Of a stretch of 64,000 nucleotides of DNA, positions 34,473-44,137 are shown in pieces (position 1 is the first letter of the stretch; the number at the start of each line of letters is the position of its first letter). The position numbers and the translations under genes were made by a program. Under the pieces are notes generated by a model that was not told where the DNA came from, ran no database searches, and was given only the letters and a program-made list of their open reading frames with translations. Where the stretch lies: contig NZ_JABVCF010000010.1 in NCBI RefSeq assembly GCF_014595955.1, positions 186,001 through 250,000 on the forward strand. Reading direction: 5' to 3'. Source of the DNA: Pseudaminobacter soli (ex Zhang et al. 2022) (GTDB lineage Bacteria > Pseudomonadota > Alphaproteobacteria > Rhizobiales > Rhizobiaceae).

Positions 34473-35300
34473 GTGCCGGCCATGAACACCGCCCTCGCCT
34501 CCCCCGGACCGATCATTCGCGAATGGCGCAGCCGCCGACGCATGAGCCAGTTGGATCTCGCCTTGGAGGCCGAGATCTCCCAGAGACATCTGAGCTTCGT
34601 GGAGAGCGGCCGGGCCAGGCCCTCGCGAGAGATGGTGATACTGATCGCCGAGCGGCTCGGCCTGCCGCTTCGGGAAACCAACTGGCTGCTGCTGGCGGCC
34701 GGCTACGCCCCGGCTTTCGTAGAGCGCGATCTGGAAGAACCGGCGATGGCGCCGGCGCTCGCTGCAGTGGAGACGGTGCTCAGAGCGCAGGAGCCCAACC
34801 CGGCCCTCGCAGTCGACCGCCACTGGAACCTGGTGAGGGCGAATGACGCGCTCGCGCCCTTCCTGGAGCGCGTGGCCGATCCGAAGCTGCTGGAGCCACC
34901 CGTCAACGTCCTGCGGCTCAGCCTGCATCCGGACGGCATCGCGCCCAGCATCGCCAATCTGCATGAGTGGCGCGAGCATCTGTTGGATCGGCTGCGGCGG
35001 CTCAACCAGGCGGTGGCCGATCCGGTTCTCCTCGAACTCGAGAAGGAACTGCGCGGCTATCCAGCGCCGCCACAGCTTCACCCGCCCTCGCGCGCCGACT
35101 ATTCGCCGATTGCAGTTCCGCTGCGATTCCGGATGGGTGGAGCCGTGCTGTCCTTCATCTCGACGATCACCGTATTCGGCACGCCGCTCGACGTGACCCT
35201 GTCCGAGTTGGCGATCGAATCCTTCTTCCCGGCAGACCAGGACACGGCGCTCGTCATGCGGCAGATGGCGCAGGCGAGAGACCAGACCCGGCCTGGCTGA
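34473..35300 (+). CDS. XRE-family regulator with MmyB-like ligand-binding domain
   Basis: A 275-residue DNA-binding regulator. The helix-turn-helix is at about residues 13-70 (REWRSRRRMSQLDLALEAEI, SQRHLSFVESGRARPSREMV). The remaining part (about 95-270) is the MmyB-type PAS-like ligand-binding domain seen in many actinobacterial and proteobacterial XRE regulators (NPALAVDRHWNLVRANDAL; FISTITVFGTPLDVTLSELAIESFFPAD). The true start may be ATG 34482. It is divergent from the small membrane protein, the most likely target; the ligand is unknown. Confidence 0.88.
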   Translation: MPAMNTALASPGPIIREWRSRRRMSQLDLALEAEISQRHLSFVESGRARPSREMVILIAERLGLPLRETNWLLLAAGYAPAFVERDLEEPAMAPALAAVETVLRAQEPNPALAVDRHWNLVRANDALAPFLERVADPKLLEPPVNVLRLSLHPDGIAPSIANLHEWREHLLDRLRRLNQAVADPVLLELEKELRGYPAPPQLHPPSRADYSPIAVPLRFRMGGAVLSFISTITVFGTPLDVTLSELAIESFFPADQDTALVMRQMAQARDQTRPG

Positions 35301-35302
35301 GC

Positions 35303-36244
35303 CTACTGCGGCGGCGTTGCCGTCTTCGCCGCCGCGCGCTCGATGCCAAGCTGGCGCTCGCGCAGGATGATGAAGAGCCCGGCGCCCACTACGATCGCGC
35401 CGCCGACGAGCATGTGAATGGTCGGCACGTCGCCAAACACGACGAAGCCGGCGATGATTGCCAGGATCATCGAGGTGTACTCGAAGGGAGCCACCACCGA
35501 CGCTTCGGCATAGCGGTAGCTTTGCGTCATCAGTAGCTGGGCGACGCCGCCGCATATGCCCGCCATGACAAGCAGGCCCGCCTGCTCGGCAGTCAGGGCG
35601 ACCCAGCCGAAGGGCAAGGTGAGCAACGAAAGCAGCGTCGCGGAGAGCGAGAACCACAGCACGATTGTGGCCGTCTTCTCGGTGTGCACGAGGCTGCGGA
35701 CCAGGATCATGGCAAACGCCGAGGCCGCCGCCGCGCAAAGGGTGGCGATCGCGCCTGCAGCTTCATGGCCACCCAGGCCGCCGCCGCCCAAAAGTGTCAG
35801 CTTCGGCCAGGAGACGATGAACACGCCGATCAGCCCGACAACAACTGCGCTCCAGCGGTAGATGCGGATCGTCTCGCGAAGCAGCAGGGCGCTGAAAACC
35901 ACCACCAGCAGCGGCTGCGCGTAGTTGATCGTGATCGATTCCGGCAGCGGCAGGCGGGCGAGTCCGTAGAAGCCGAGGCCCATGGACGTAACGCCGACGA
36001 GGCCTCGTGCGAAATGGCTGAAGGGGCGCTTGGTGCGGAATCCGCCGCGGAACTCGCCCCGGTAGGTCAGGAAGGCCAGCACCGGGATCATCGCGAAGAA
36101 GGAACGAAAGAAAACGACCTCGCCGGTCGGCACCTGCCCCGCCGCCTTGATCGCCGTCGACATGCCGACGAAGACGGTGACGGAGGCTACCTTGAAGGCG
36201 ATTCCTGTAAGCGGGCTGTCCGACCCCCGGGAGGCCCGGCTCAC
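35303..36244 (-). CDS. EamA/DMT-family transporter
   Basis: A 313-residue integral membrane protein with two EamA repeats and about ten helices (from AFKVASVTVFVGMSTAI to MLVGGAIVVGAGLFIIL). The DMT signature is seen as RSFFAMIPVLAFL and the GLARLPLPESITINYAQPLLVVVFSAL segment. It starts at GTG 36244, whose GTGA overlaps the TGA of the upstream CoxL-like gene, so the two are translationally coupled. Substrate unknown; members export amino acids, purines or small metabolites. Convergent with the XRE gene, 2 bp apart. Confidence 0.87.
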   Translation of the reverse strand: MSRASRGSDSPLTGIAFKVASVTVFVGMSTAIKAAGQVPTGEVVFFRSFFAMIPVLAFLTYRGEFRGGFRTKRPFSHFARGLVGVTSMGLGFYGLARLPLPESITINYAQPLLVVVFSALLLRETIRIYRWSAVVVGLIGVFIVSWPKLTLLGGGGLGGHEAAGAIATLCAAAASAFAMILVRSLVHTEKTATIVLWFSLSATLLSLLTLPFGWVALTAEQAGLLVMAGICGGVAQLLMTQSYRYAEASVVAPFEYTSMILAIIAGFVVFGDVPTIHMLVGGAIVVGAGLFIILRERQLGIERAAAKTATPPQ

Positions 36245-38550
36245 TTGTCGCGGGCTTCCGCGATGGCCGCCCAGACGTGCGACGGCGTCGCCGGCATCTC
36301 GATGTGCGAGATGCCGTATGCCCGCCAGAGCGCATCCGTGACGGCGTTGAGGACCGCCGGGGTGGCGCCGATCGTTCCCGCCTCGCCCGCGCCCTTGATA
36401 CCCAATGCATTGGTGGTCGAGGGCACATTGCGTGTCTCGAAGTGGAAGGATGGAACGGTGTCGGCGCGCGGCATGCAATAATCCATGAAGCTGGCGGTCA
36501 GAAGCTGGCCGTCCTCGCCATAGACCGTCTCTTCCGTCAAGGCCTGGCCCAGTCCCTGAACCACGCCGCCATGCACCTGGCCCGCAAGCAGCAGCGGATT
36601 CACCGTGACGCCGAAGTCGTCGACGATCGTATAGTTCAACACCTCGGTGCGGCCGGTATCCGGATCGATCTCGACCTCGCAGATGTGGGTTCCGTTTGGA
36701 TAGGTGCACTCGTCCTGGACGAATTCGCCGAAACCCTTGAGGTCCTCAAGCGATTTGGCCGCCTTGGCGAGCGCGGAGAATGAGATAGCCCGGTCAGTGC
36801 CGACCACGCGAGCCTCGCCGCCTGCGAGCTCGATGTCGGCCGTAGCCGCCTCCAGTTCGTCGGCTGCAAGCTTGCGCAGCTTGACCGCGAGATCCTCGCC
36901 TGCCCGCGAAGCCGAGACGCCGCCCAGCGGAATCGAGCGCGACCCGCCGGTACCGCCGCCATCCTTGAGGCGATCGGTGTCGCCCTGGCGGACCCTGATC
37001 CTGTCGATGTCGAGCCCGAGTTTCTCGGCCACGAACTGGGCGTAGGCCGTTGCATGCCCCTGCCCGTTCGACTGGGTGCCGATGTCCAGCGTAACCGTGC
37101 CGTCCGCATTGAGCTCGGCGAGCGCCGGCTCCGAGCCCGGGAAAGCACAGGCCTCGATATAGGTCGCCATGCCAATGCCGCGGAGCCTGCCCTTCGCCTT
37201 CGAGGCTTCCAGGCGCTCGTCAAACCCGGTCCAGTCGGCGCGCTGCATGGCCAATTTCATGTGGCCCTCGAACTCCCCCACGTCATAGGTGCGGCCAGTC
37301 GCCGTCCGGTACGGGAACTGTTCGGGCTTGATAAAGTTGCGCCGCCTGATCTCCTCGCGCGGCAAGTCCATCTCGCGGGCGCAGGCATCGACCAGTTTCT
37401 CCAGCAGGAGGGCCGCCTCGGGGCGGCCGGCACCGCGATAGGCATCGACCGGGCAAGTGTTGGTGTAGACGCCGTTGATCACCACATCGAGGGCCGGGAT
37501 ATCGTAAACGCCGGTCGACATGCTGGCGCCGACATAGGGAATGAACGGCCCATACTGCGAGACATAGGCGCCAAGATTGGCCGTAAGCCTCACGCGGAGC
37601 GCCAGGAAGCGGCCGTCGGCGTCCATCGCCATCTCCGCCTCGACGCGGTTGTCGCGGCCCTGCGCGTCGGTCAGGAAGTGCTCCGTGCGGTCGCCGGTCC
37701 ACTTGACCGGACGACCAAGCCAACGCGCGGCTTCCAGCACCAGCGCATATTCGCGATAGACGAAGCTCTTCGGCCCGAAGCCACCGCCGACGTCCGGCGT
37801 GATCACCCTGATGCTCGAGGGGTCGACGCGGAACACCTGCTTGGCCAGGATCGTGCGCATCGAATGAACGCCCTGCGAGCCAGTGGTCAGCACCAGCCGG
37901 CCCGTGCCCTCCTCGATCTCCCCGATCGCCGCGCGCGCTTCCATGTAGTTGCAGACGAGCCGGTTGTTGGTGAAGGCGATGCGCGTGACGTGGGCCGCTC
38001 TGGCGAATGCCTCGTCCGCCGTTTCGGGCTGGCCTAGCTGATAGGTGAAGGCGCGGTTGCTGCCGAGTTCCGGCCAAACCAGCGGCGTCTCGGGCTCCAG
38101 AGCCGTGGCAGTCGCGCCCGCCGCCTCCTCGCCGTCGTAGTCGACCTCGATCAGTTCCGCCGCGTCCTGTGCCAGTGCGCGGCTGTCGGCCACGACGAAG
38201 GCGACGGCATCGCCGACATAGTTCACCCGGTCCGCGCAGAGGATCGGGATATCGCGCGTCGGCGCCTTGGTGCCGTCCGGCTGGCGCTGCATGACGCCGG
38301 ATCTCAGTGCTCCGAGATCGGCGAGGTCCGCACCGGTGAGCACAAGTTGCACGCCCGGCGCCGATTTCGCAGCTTCCATCGAGCCGACGCGGAAAGATCC
38401 CTTGGCCACCGGAGAACGCAGCACGTAGCCGTGGAGCATGCCTGGCCGCGTGATGTCGTCGGTATAGCGTCCGTTTCCGGTGATGAAATTCTGGTCCTCG
38501 AGGCGCGTCACGGATGCGCCCATCCCGAACTTGGGTGTGAAGACGGTCAT
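36241..38550 (-). CDS. Xanthine dehydrogenase/CoxL-family molybdopterin-binding subunit (form II CODH-like)
   Basis: A 769-residue large subunit of a molybdenum hydroxylase. The N-terminal domain opens with SVTRLEDQNFITGNGRYTDD. The Mo-cofactor domain carries PDVGGGFGPKS near 240, the active-site loop AYRGAGR near 368 and GTQSNGQGHATAY near 490, with the catalytic glutamate in KGAGEAGTIG near 711. AYRGAGR rather than the AYRCSFR of true CO dehydrogenases marks the form-II group of unknown substrate. Medium and small subunit genes are absent beside it, so it is an orphan or uses subunits encoded elsewhere. ATG 38550 was chosen by homology. Confidence 0.9.
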   Translation of the reverse strand: MTVFTPKFGMGASVTRLEDQNFITGNGRYTDDITRPGMLHGYVLRSPVAKGSFRVGSMEAAKSAPGVQLVLTGADLADLGALRSGVMQRQPDGTKAPTRDIPILCADRVNYVGDAVAFVVADSRALAQDAAELIEVDYDGEEAAGATATALEPETPLVWPELGSNRAFTYQLGQPETADEAFARAAHVTRIAFTNNRLVCNYMEARAAIGEIEEGTGRLVLTTGSQGVHSMRTILAKQVFRVDPSSIRVITPDVGGGFGPKSFVYREYALVLEAARWLGRPVKWTGDRTEHFLTDAQGRDNRVEAEMAMDADGRFLALRVRLTANLGAYVSQYGPFIPYVGASMSTGVYDIPALDVVINGVYTNTCPVDAYRGAGRPEAALLLEKLVDACAREMDLPREEIRRRNFIKPEQFPYRTATGRTYDVGEFEGHMKLAMQRADWTGFDERLEASKAKGRLRGIGMATYIEACAFPGSEPALAELNADGTVTLDIGTQSNGQGHATAYAQFVAEKLGLDIDRIRVRQGDTDRLKDGGGTGGSRSIPLGGVSASRAGEDLAVKLRKLAADELEAATADIELAGGEARVVGTDRAISFSALAKAAKSLEDLKGFGEFVQDECTYPNGTHICEVEIDPDTGRTEVLNYTIVDDFGVTVNPLLLAGQVHGGVVQGLGQALTEETVYGEDGQLLTASFMDYCMPRADTVPSFHFETRNVPSTTNALGIKGAGEAGTIGATPAVLNAVTDALWRAYGISHIEMPATPSHVWAAIAEARDK

Positions 38551-38708
38551 GTCTGCCCCGGAAAACAAGCGTGCGAAGAACGCACGCGGGAGATTTACGC
38601 CTCCTCAGTTTTGTCGAGAGAGACATTCATGTAAAGAGCAGCACCCCAGAGTTTACCGGGCCAGCCCTACGGCCGGCCACGACTACATACCGCCTCGAAA
38701 GGCATCGA

Positions 38709-41354
38709 ATGCGCACTGACACCGGCCGGGTCTTCCGGCTCGAAGACTACCGGCCGAGCGACTATCTCATCCCGCGCACGGACCTCAGCTTCGTCCTTTC
38801 CCCGGATAGCACAATCGTAACGGCGCGCCTGCTGATCAGGCGGCGGGAAGGCGTCGCGCCCGGCACGCCGCTCAACCTGGACGGCGACGGGCTGACACTG
38901 CGCCTCGTCGAAGTAGACGGGAAGCTCTTGGAAGAAACCGAGTTTTCGGCGCCCCCCGAGAGCTTCGTGCTGCACCGCCCGCCGGCGAAGGACGAGTTCG
39001 TCCTCACCATCGTGACCGAGATCTCGCCCTCCACGAATACGGCTCTGATGGGGCTTTACCGCTCCAACGGTGTCTACTGCACGCAGTGCGAGGCGGAAGG
39101 ATTTCGCCGCATCACCTATTTCCTCGACCGGCCGGACATCCTCTCGGTCTACACGGTCCGCATCGAAGCCTCGCGGGCGGAAGCGCCGCTGCTGCTCTCG
39201 AACGGCAATCCGGGCGCGACCGGAGAGCTGCCGGACGGCCGGCATTTCGCGGTCTGGCACGATCCGTTTCCGAAGCCGTCCTATCTGTTCGCGCTGGTGG
39301 CGGGCGACCTTGGCGCGATCCACGACGAGTTCGTCACCATGTCCGGGCGCGCGGTGGCGCTCGCGATCTATGTCGAGCACGGCAAGGAGCGCCTTGCGAC
39401 CTACGCCATGGACGCCCTGAAGCGCTCGATGAAGTGGGACGAGGAGGTGTTCGGCCGCGAGTACGACCTCGACGTCTTCAACATCGTCGCCGTGTCGGAC
39501 TTCAACATGGGCGCGATGGAGAACAAGGGCCTCAACATCTTCAACGACAAATACGTGCTCGCAGACGAGAATACCGCGACGGATGCGGACTTCGCCAATA
39601 TCGAGGCGATCATCGCGCACGAGTATTTTCACAACTGGACCGGCAATAGGATAACTTGCCGCGACTGGTTCCAGCTCTGCCTGAAGGAAGGTCTGACGGT
39701 CTATCGCGACCACGAGTTCAGCGCCGACGAGCGCTCGCGACCGGTCAAGCGCATCGCCGAGGTGCGCACGTTGCGCGCCCACCAGTTCCCAGAGGACCAG
39801 GGGCCTCTCGCGCATCCGGTGAGGCCGCGTCGCTACCGGGAGATCAACAACTTCTACACGGCGACCGTCTATGAGAAGGGTTCTGAAGTGGTGCGGATGA
39901 TCCGCACCATCCTGGGCCGCGAGGCCTTTCGCCGCGGCATGGATCTCTATTTCGACCGTCACGACGGCGAGGCGGCGACCATCGAGGATTTCCTGAAGTG
40001 TTTTGAGGAGGCTTCCGGCCGCGATCTCAGCCAGTTCACGCTCTGGTACCATCAGGCCGGCACGCCCAATATCAGCGCCACATCCGCCTACGATGCCGCG
40101 GCCAAGGAATTCACTCTCGAGATCGAGCAGTCGCTACCGCCGACCCCGTCCGAAAGCCGCAAGCGGCTCATGCACATCCCGCTGCAGTTCGGATTGGTTG
40201 GGCCTGACGGGCAGGACCTGAGCTATGCGGCCGTCGAGGGTACGGCGGTGGAGGACGGCGTAATCCACGTCCGTAAACGGCGGCATTCAATCCGCTTCTC
40301 CGGCGTGGAGGAGCGGCCGATCGTTTCGCTCAACCGAGGGTTCTCCGCTCCGATCACCCTGTCGCTCGAGCAGAAGACCGAGCACCGCGTGTTCCTGGCG
40401 CGGCACGACAGCGACCCGTTCTCGCGCTGGCAGTCGTTCAACACCATACTGACCGAGGCGACAATCGCCGGCTCCAAGCGGATTCTTGGCGGGGGCGAGG
40501 CCGAGTTCGAGCCCGTAATTGCCGAAGTGGCTGGCGCAATTGTCGAAAATGAGAACCTCGAGCGGGCCTTCCGGGCGCTGGCGCTGACTCCGCCAGGCGA
40601 AGCCGACATCGCTCGCGAGATCGGCAGCAACATCGATCCCGATGCGATCTTCGCCGCGCGCGACGCGCTGGTCCGGCGGATTGCCGAGGCCAATCGCGAT
40701 CAGTTCCTGGCGGCCTATCATCGCCTCGAAGACAACGGCCTGTTCAGTCCTGAAGCGGCCAGTGCGGGTCGGAGAGCGCTCCGCAACGTGCTTCTCGATT
40801 ATCTGGCGACCACGCAGGACGGGCCCGACATCGCCTCGGCGCATTTCGGGTCTGCGACCAACATGACGGATCGCGCGGCTGCACTCGCGGTGCTCGTGCA
40901 TCGCCATTGCGAGCGTGCCGAGGCGCAGGACGCGCTGCATGCGTTCGAGGTCACCCACGGCGACGATCCGCTCGTCATGGACAAATGGTTCGCCATCCAG
41001 GCCGCCGCGCCGGGCCCGAACACGGTTGACGCTGTGCAGCGGCTTGCGGCGCACCCGCGTTTCTCGATCGCCAATCCGAACCGGCTGCGCTCGCTGTTCG
41101 GTACCTTCTTCAGCGGCAACCAATCAGGCTTCCACCGCGCCGACGGCGCCGGCTACCGGCTTTTCGCCGAGACGGTTCTCGAGGTCGAGAAGCGCAATCC
41201 TCAAGTGGCGGCACGGCTTGCTACGGGCCTGCGCTCCTGGCGCTCGCTGGAGCCCAAGCGGCAGGAACTCGCCCGCGAGGCACTGGTTTCGATCGCCTCG
41301 ACCAAGGGATTGTCGGCGGACTTGAGCGACATCATCGATCGCACGCTGGCGTGA
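38709..41354 (+). CDS. pepN: Aminopeptidase N (M1 family)
   Basis: A cytosolic zinc metallo-aminopeptidase for N-terminal residues of peptides. At 881 aa it has the E. coli-type PepN length. The substrate-binding GAMEN motif is at about residue 268 (NMGAMENKG). Zinc ligands lie in HEYFHNWTGNR near 305, with the downstream glutamate in LKEGLTVYRDHEF. The C-terminal helical domain (about 560-881) is intact. The start is ATG 38709 (MRTDTG), discarding a longer upstream frame. Monocistronic as seen, divergent from the CoxL-like gene. Confidence 0.96.
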   Translation: MRTDTGRVFRLEDYRPSDYLIPRTDLSFVLSPDSTIVTARLLIRRREGVAPGTPLNLDGDGLTLRLVEVDGKLLEETEFSAPPESFVLHRPPAKDEFVLTIVTEISPSTNTALMGLYRSNGVYCTQCEAEGFRRITYFLDRPDILSVYTVRIEASRAEAPLLLSNGNPGATGELPDGRHFAVWHDPFPKPSYLFALVAGDLGAIHDEFVTMSGRAVALAIYVEHGKERLATYAMDALKRSMKWDEEVFGREYDLDVFNIVAVSDFNMGAMENKGLNIFNDKYVLADENTATDADFANIEAIIAHEYFHNWTGNRITCRDWFQLCLKEGLTVYRDHEFSADERSRPVKRIAEVRTLRAHQFPEDQGPLAHPVRPRRYREINNFYTATVYEKGSEVVRMIRTILGREAFRRGMDLYFDRHDGEAATIEDFLKCFEEASGRDLSQFTLWYHQAGTPNISATSAYDAAAKEFTLEIEQSLPPTPSESRKRLMHIPLQFGLVGPDGQDLSYAAVEGTAVEDGVIHVRKRRHSIRFSGVEERPIVSLNRGFSAPITLSLEQKTEHRVFLARHDSDPFSRWQSFNTILTEATIAGSKRILGGGEAEFEPVIAEVAGAIVENENLERAFRALALTPPGEADIAREIGSNIDPDAIFAARDALVRRIAEANRDQFLAAYHRLEDNGLFSPEAASAGRRALRNVLLDYLATTQDGPDIASAHFGSATNMTDRAAALAVLVHRHCERAEAQDALHAFEVTHGDDPLVMDKWFAIQAAAPGPNTVDAVQRLAAHPRFSIANPNRLRSLFGTFFSGNQSGFHRADGAGYRLFAETVLEVEKRNPQVAARLATGLRSWRSLEPKRQELAREALVSIASTKGLSADLSDIIDRTLA

Positions 41355-41534
41355 TTCAGGATTGTTTCCGCCAGCGGCCCGGGGACGCGAGGTAAACCGA
41401 ATTTTTACACCTCACGCGTGTCCTTTTCCGGTTCACCACTAGACAAGGAGAATCACGTCTGATTCTTTAGGACAGATTCGGACGTGCGGCGTTTCCGGAT
41501 CTCCTTTGAAAACTGGTTGCGAGGAGCCAGCTAT

Positions 41535-43847
41535 ATGGCGTGGACGGACGCGTGGAGCGCGGCCGGCGGGACGGTTTTTGCGCGAAAGAGATCGGGGCGC
41601 TCCAGCGGCGGAAGCGTCTTCGCAGAACCGACCTATCGGCGGCTGCTTTCGGCCGAACCCCTGCTCAAGCGGTCGATCCCACTCCTGATCGTCCTTTTCC
41701 TCATCCTGATTGCGGGTGTGCGCACCCTCGCCCTGCTCGCCCAGCACGACGAGATCGACCGTAACGCGCGTACCATCCTTGCGCTCGCCGCCGCGCAACT
41801 CTTAAGCGACGTTACGCCCATGCAAGGCGCGGAAGAAGCGCAGGCGGCCATCACCCAAACGGCGCAACGCGCATTGCTGGGCTCTCACCACGTGCTTGCG
41901 GTGACCGACGACCGATTCGGCGTGGTCGCCTCCTCGGCGTCGCCCTGGCTGGCCAGCCGCCTCGACACCATCGTTTCGGGCGGCCAGCCGCTGTTCATGT
42001 TCGGCTCGCGCGCCGGCGTCATGGAAGTCACGATCGACGGCGAGCCGTGGTACGCATCCGTCGAGCTTGCGTCCGACCGCAGCATCGCCTCGGCGGCGCT
42101 GGTGCCGGTCGAGTCGGTCTTTGCGGATTGGATCAAGGCGGTGTCCCTCAACATCATCGTGTTCGCCTTGACTGGCAGCGTGCTCCTCCTCGTGCTCTTC
42201 GCCTATTTCCGGCAGACCGGACGCGCCCACACGGCAGACCGCATCTATCGCGACGCGCACCAGCGCATCGATCTCGCGCTGATCCGCGGTCGCTGCGGCC
42301 TGTGGGACTGGGACATGGTGCGCGGCAAGATGTACTGGTCGCGCTCGATGTACGAGATGCTGGGCTATCAGCCGTGCGAGGCGATGCTCTCCTTCGGCGA
42401 AGTCTCCTCCATCATCCATCGCGACGACGGCGACCTCTTCAAGCTGGCCGAGCAGATCGTAGCGCGTGAGATCGACAACATCGACCTGGTCTTCCGCATG
42501 CGCCATGCCGACGGACACTGGGTCTGGGTGCGGGCGCGCGCCCAGGTGGTCGATCCGGATGCGGCCGACATCCAACTCATCGGCATCGCCGTGGACATCA
42601 CCGAGCAGCGGCACCTCGCCGCCCGTTCCGAGGCTGCGGACCTGCGCCTGCGCACCGCAATCGAAAGCGTCAACGAGTCTTTCGTGCTGTGGGACGCGGC
42701 CGGCAGGCTGGTCATGTGCAACACGAAATACCTGCAGGACAACGGACTGTCGGAACGGGATACCGTTCCGGGAATCCAGCGCGAGGATCTCGAGGAGCGG
42801 ATGACGGCCTTCGCCTCGGAACGACGCCTGGCCAATCCGAACGGGCCGCGCGGCGGCGCCACATATGAGCGGCAACTCGCCGACGGGCGCTGGCTGCAGG
42901 TGAACGAGTTGAAGACGCGCGACGGCGGCACCGTGTCGATTGGCACCGACATCACGCTCATCAAGCAGCACCAGGACAAGCTCATGGAGGGCGAGCGGCG
43001 GCTGATGGCCAACTTGCACGACCTCAGCCAGGCACGCCGCAACGAGGAGGAGCGCACCCGCGAACTCGTCGACCTCAACCGCAAGTACATTCGCGAGAAG
43101 GAGCGCGCCGAGGCCGCCAACCGCGCCAAATCCGAGTTCCTCGCCAACATGTCGCATGAGTTGCGCACGCCGCTCAATGCCATCATCGGCTTTTCCGAAC
43201 TCATGGGATCGAAACTGTTCGGACCGCTCGGCTCGCCGCGCTACGAGGAATATGCGAACGACATCCACAGCAGCGGCAAGCACCTGCTGGGCGTCATCAA
43301 CGACATCCTCGACATGTCGAAGATCGAGGCCGGCCAGTTCTCGATGGAGCGCGAGGAGATCGATCTCAATCCGCTGGTGAGCGAGACGGTGCGGGTGATC
43401 TCGCTTCAGGCGGCGCAGAAATCGATCACTGTGGAGACGAGGATCGCCGAGGCGATGACGCTGATCGCCGACCGCCGCGCCATCAAGCAGATCGTCATCA
43501 ACCTGCTCTCCAACGCGGTAAAGTTCACCGGCCAGCGCGGACGGATCCTCGTGCGGGTACGCAAGGTGGCAGGCACCATGATGCTGACGATCAAGGACAA
43601 TGGCTGCGGCATCCCGACGGAGGCGCTGAAGAAACTCGGGCGCCCGTTCGAGCAGGTTCAGAACCAGTTCTCGAAGAACCATACTGGTTCGGGGCTGGGG
43701 CTCGCCATCTCGCGATCCCTGGCGGAACTGCATGGCGGCGCTCTGAAGATCCGCTCCAGGGAAGGCGTCGGCACGATTGTCTGCGTACGCATTCCATCCG
43801 GCAAGTTGCCGGCGGCCGTCAGGATGATGCAGGAGGCGGCGGAGTAG
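41535..43847 (+). CDS. PAS-domain sensor histidine kinase, PleC/PdhS-like
   Basis: A 770-residue hybrid-free kinase. Two membrane helices (VLFLILIAGVRTLALLA near 55; AVSLNIIVFALTGSVLLLVLFAYF near 200) flank a periplasmic loop. Two PAS domains (about 250-355, RCGLWDWDMVRGKMYW; 370-480, VNESFVLWDAAGRLVM) precede a coiled coil and the kinase core. The phospho-acceptor lies in NMSHELRTPLNAIIGF near 541, with ATP-lid boxes (NLLSNAVKFTG; GSGLGLAISRSL). The order and H-box match the PleC/PdhS family that controls DivK and CtrA phosphorylation in alphaproteobacteria. ATG 41535 follows CGAGGAGCCAG; the upstream GTG at 41484 lacks a site. Exact orthology is inferred. Confidence 0.88.
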   Translation: MAWTDAWSAAGGTVFARKRSGRSSGGSVFAEPTYRRLLSAEPLLKRSIPLLIVLFLILIAGVRTLALLAQHDEIDRNARTILALAAAQLLSDVTPMQGAEEAQAAITQTAQRALLGSHHVLAVTDDRFGVVASSASPWLASRLDTIVSGGQPLFMFGSRAGVMEVTIDGEPWYASVELASDRSIASAALVPVESVFADWIKAVSLNIIVFALTGSVLLLVLFAYFRQTGRAHTADRIYRDAHQRIDLALIRGRCGLWDWDMVRGKMYWSRSMYEMLGYQPCEAMLSFGEVSSIIHRDDGDLFKLAEQIVAREIDNIDLVFRMRHADGHWVWVRARAQVVDPDAADIQLIGIAVDITEQRHLAARSEAADLRLRTAIESVNESFVLWDAAGRLVMCNTKYLQDNGLSERDTVPGIQREDLEERMTAFASERRLANPNGPRGGATYERQLADGRWLQVNELKTRDGGTVSIGTDITLIKQHQDKLMEGERRLMANLHDLSQARRNEEERTRELVDLNRKYIREKERAEAANRAKSEFLANMSHELRTPLNAIIGFSELMGSKLFGPLGSPRYEEYANDIHSSGKHLLGVINDILDMSKIEAGQFSMEREEIDLNPLVSETVRVISLQAAQKSITVETRIAEAMTLIADRRAIKQIVINLLSNAVKFTGQRGRILVRVRKVAGTMMLTIKDNGCGIPTEALKKLGRPFEQVQNQFSKNHTGSGLGLAISRSLAELHGGALKIRSREGVGTIVCVRIPSGKLPAAVRMMQEAAE

Positions 43848-43990
43848 GACAAAAGTCTCCTCACCGCCTCACCCGTCTAGGCCCGGCACCTCTCGCGATC
43901 GCCGGCTTGGGCGAATACATCCTTGAGGTCATCCCAACAGCATCCCATGCAAATCTTCTCGTAAGCCTTTGGCTTCGCCACCGCAGAATC

Positions 43991-44040
43991 ATGGATTCCC
44001 GACCTCGTGAGCGAGCGAGCGGAGAGTGTCGGGAATCCAT
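43991..44040. repeat. Palindromic repeat element between the PleC-like kinase and glnE
   Basis: ATGGATTCCCGAC and GTCGGGAATCCAT are exact 13-bp inverted arms, separated by 24 bp (CTCGTGAGCGAGCGAGCGGA plus 4). The 43848-44137 gap shows no coding frame I trust. The pattern resembles interspersed palindromes found in many rhizobial intergenic regions and may also end transcription of the two convergent genes. Confidence 0.65.
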
Positions 44041-44137
44041 GCCTCGAACTCGGAACCGCAAAGCCGAGGTAGAAACAAGCGTCGACCGACATGCGTACGA
44101 GGCGAAATACACGGCCGGAGGCTGGCGCCGAGGCCCC

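Noticed and set aside
36241-38550. Aerobic carbon monoxide dehydrogenase (true CoxL)
   Set aside because: The active-site loop is AYRGAGR instead of the AYRCSFR of real CO dehydrogenases, and no coxM or coxS is adjacent.
38667-40052. A 461-codon minus-strand frame opposite pepN
   Set aside because: Composition is His/Arg/Asp-rich and no family is recognisable; pepN has intact GAMEN and HExxH motifs.
41802-43733. A 643-codon minus-strand frame opposite the PleC-like kinase
   Set aside because: No motif is seen in it, and the kinase on the other strand has all conserved boxes.
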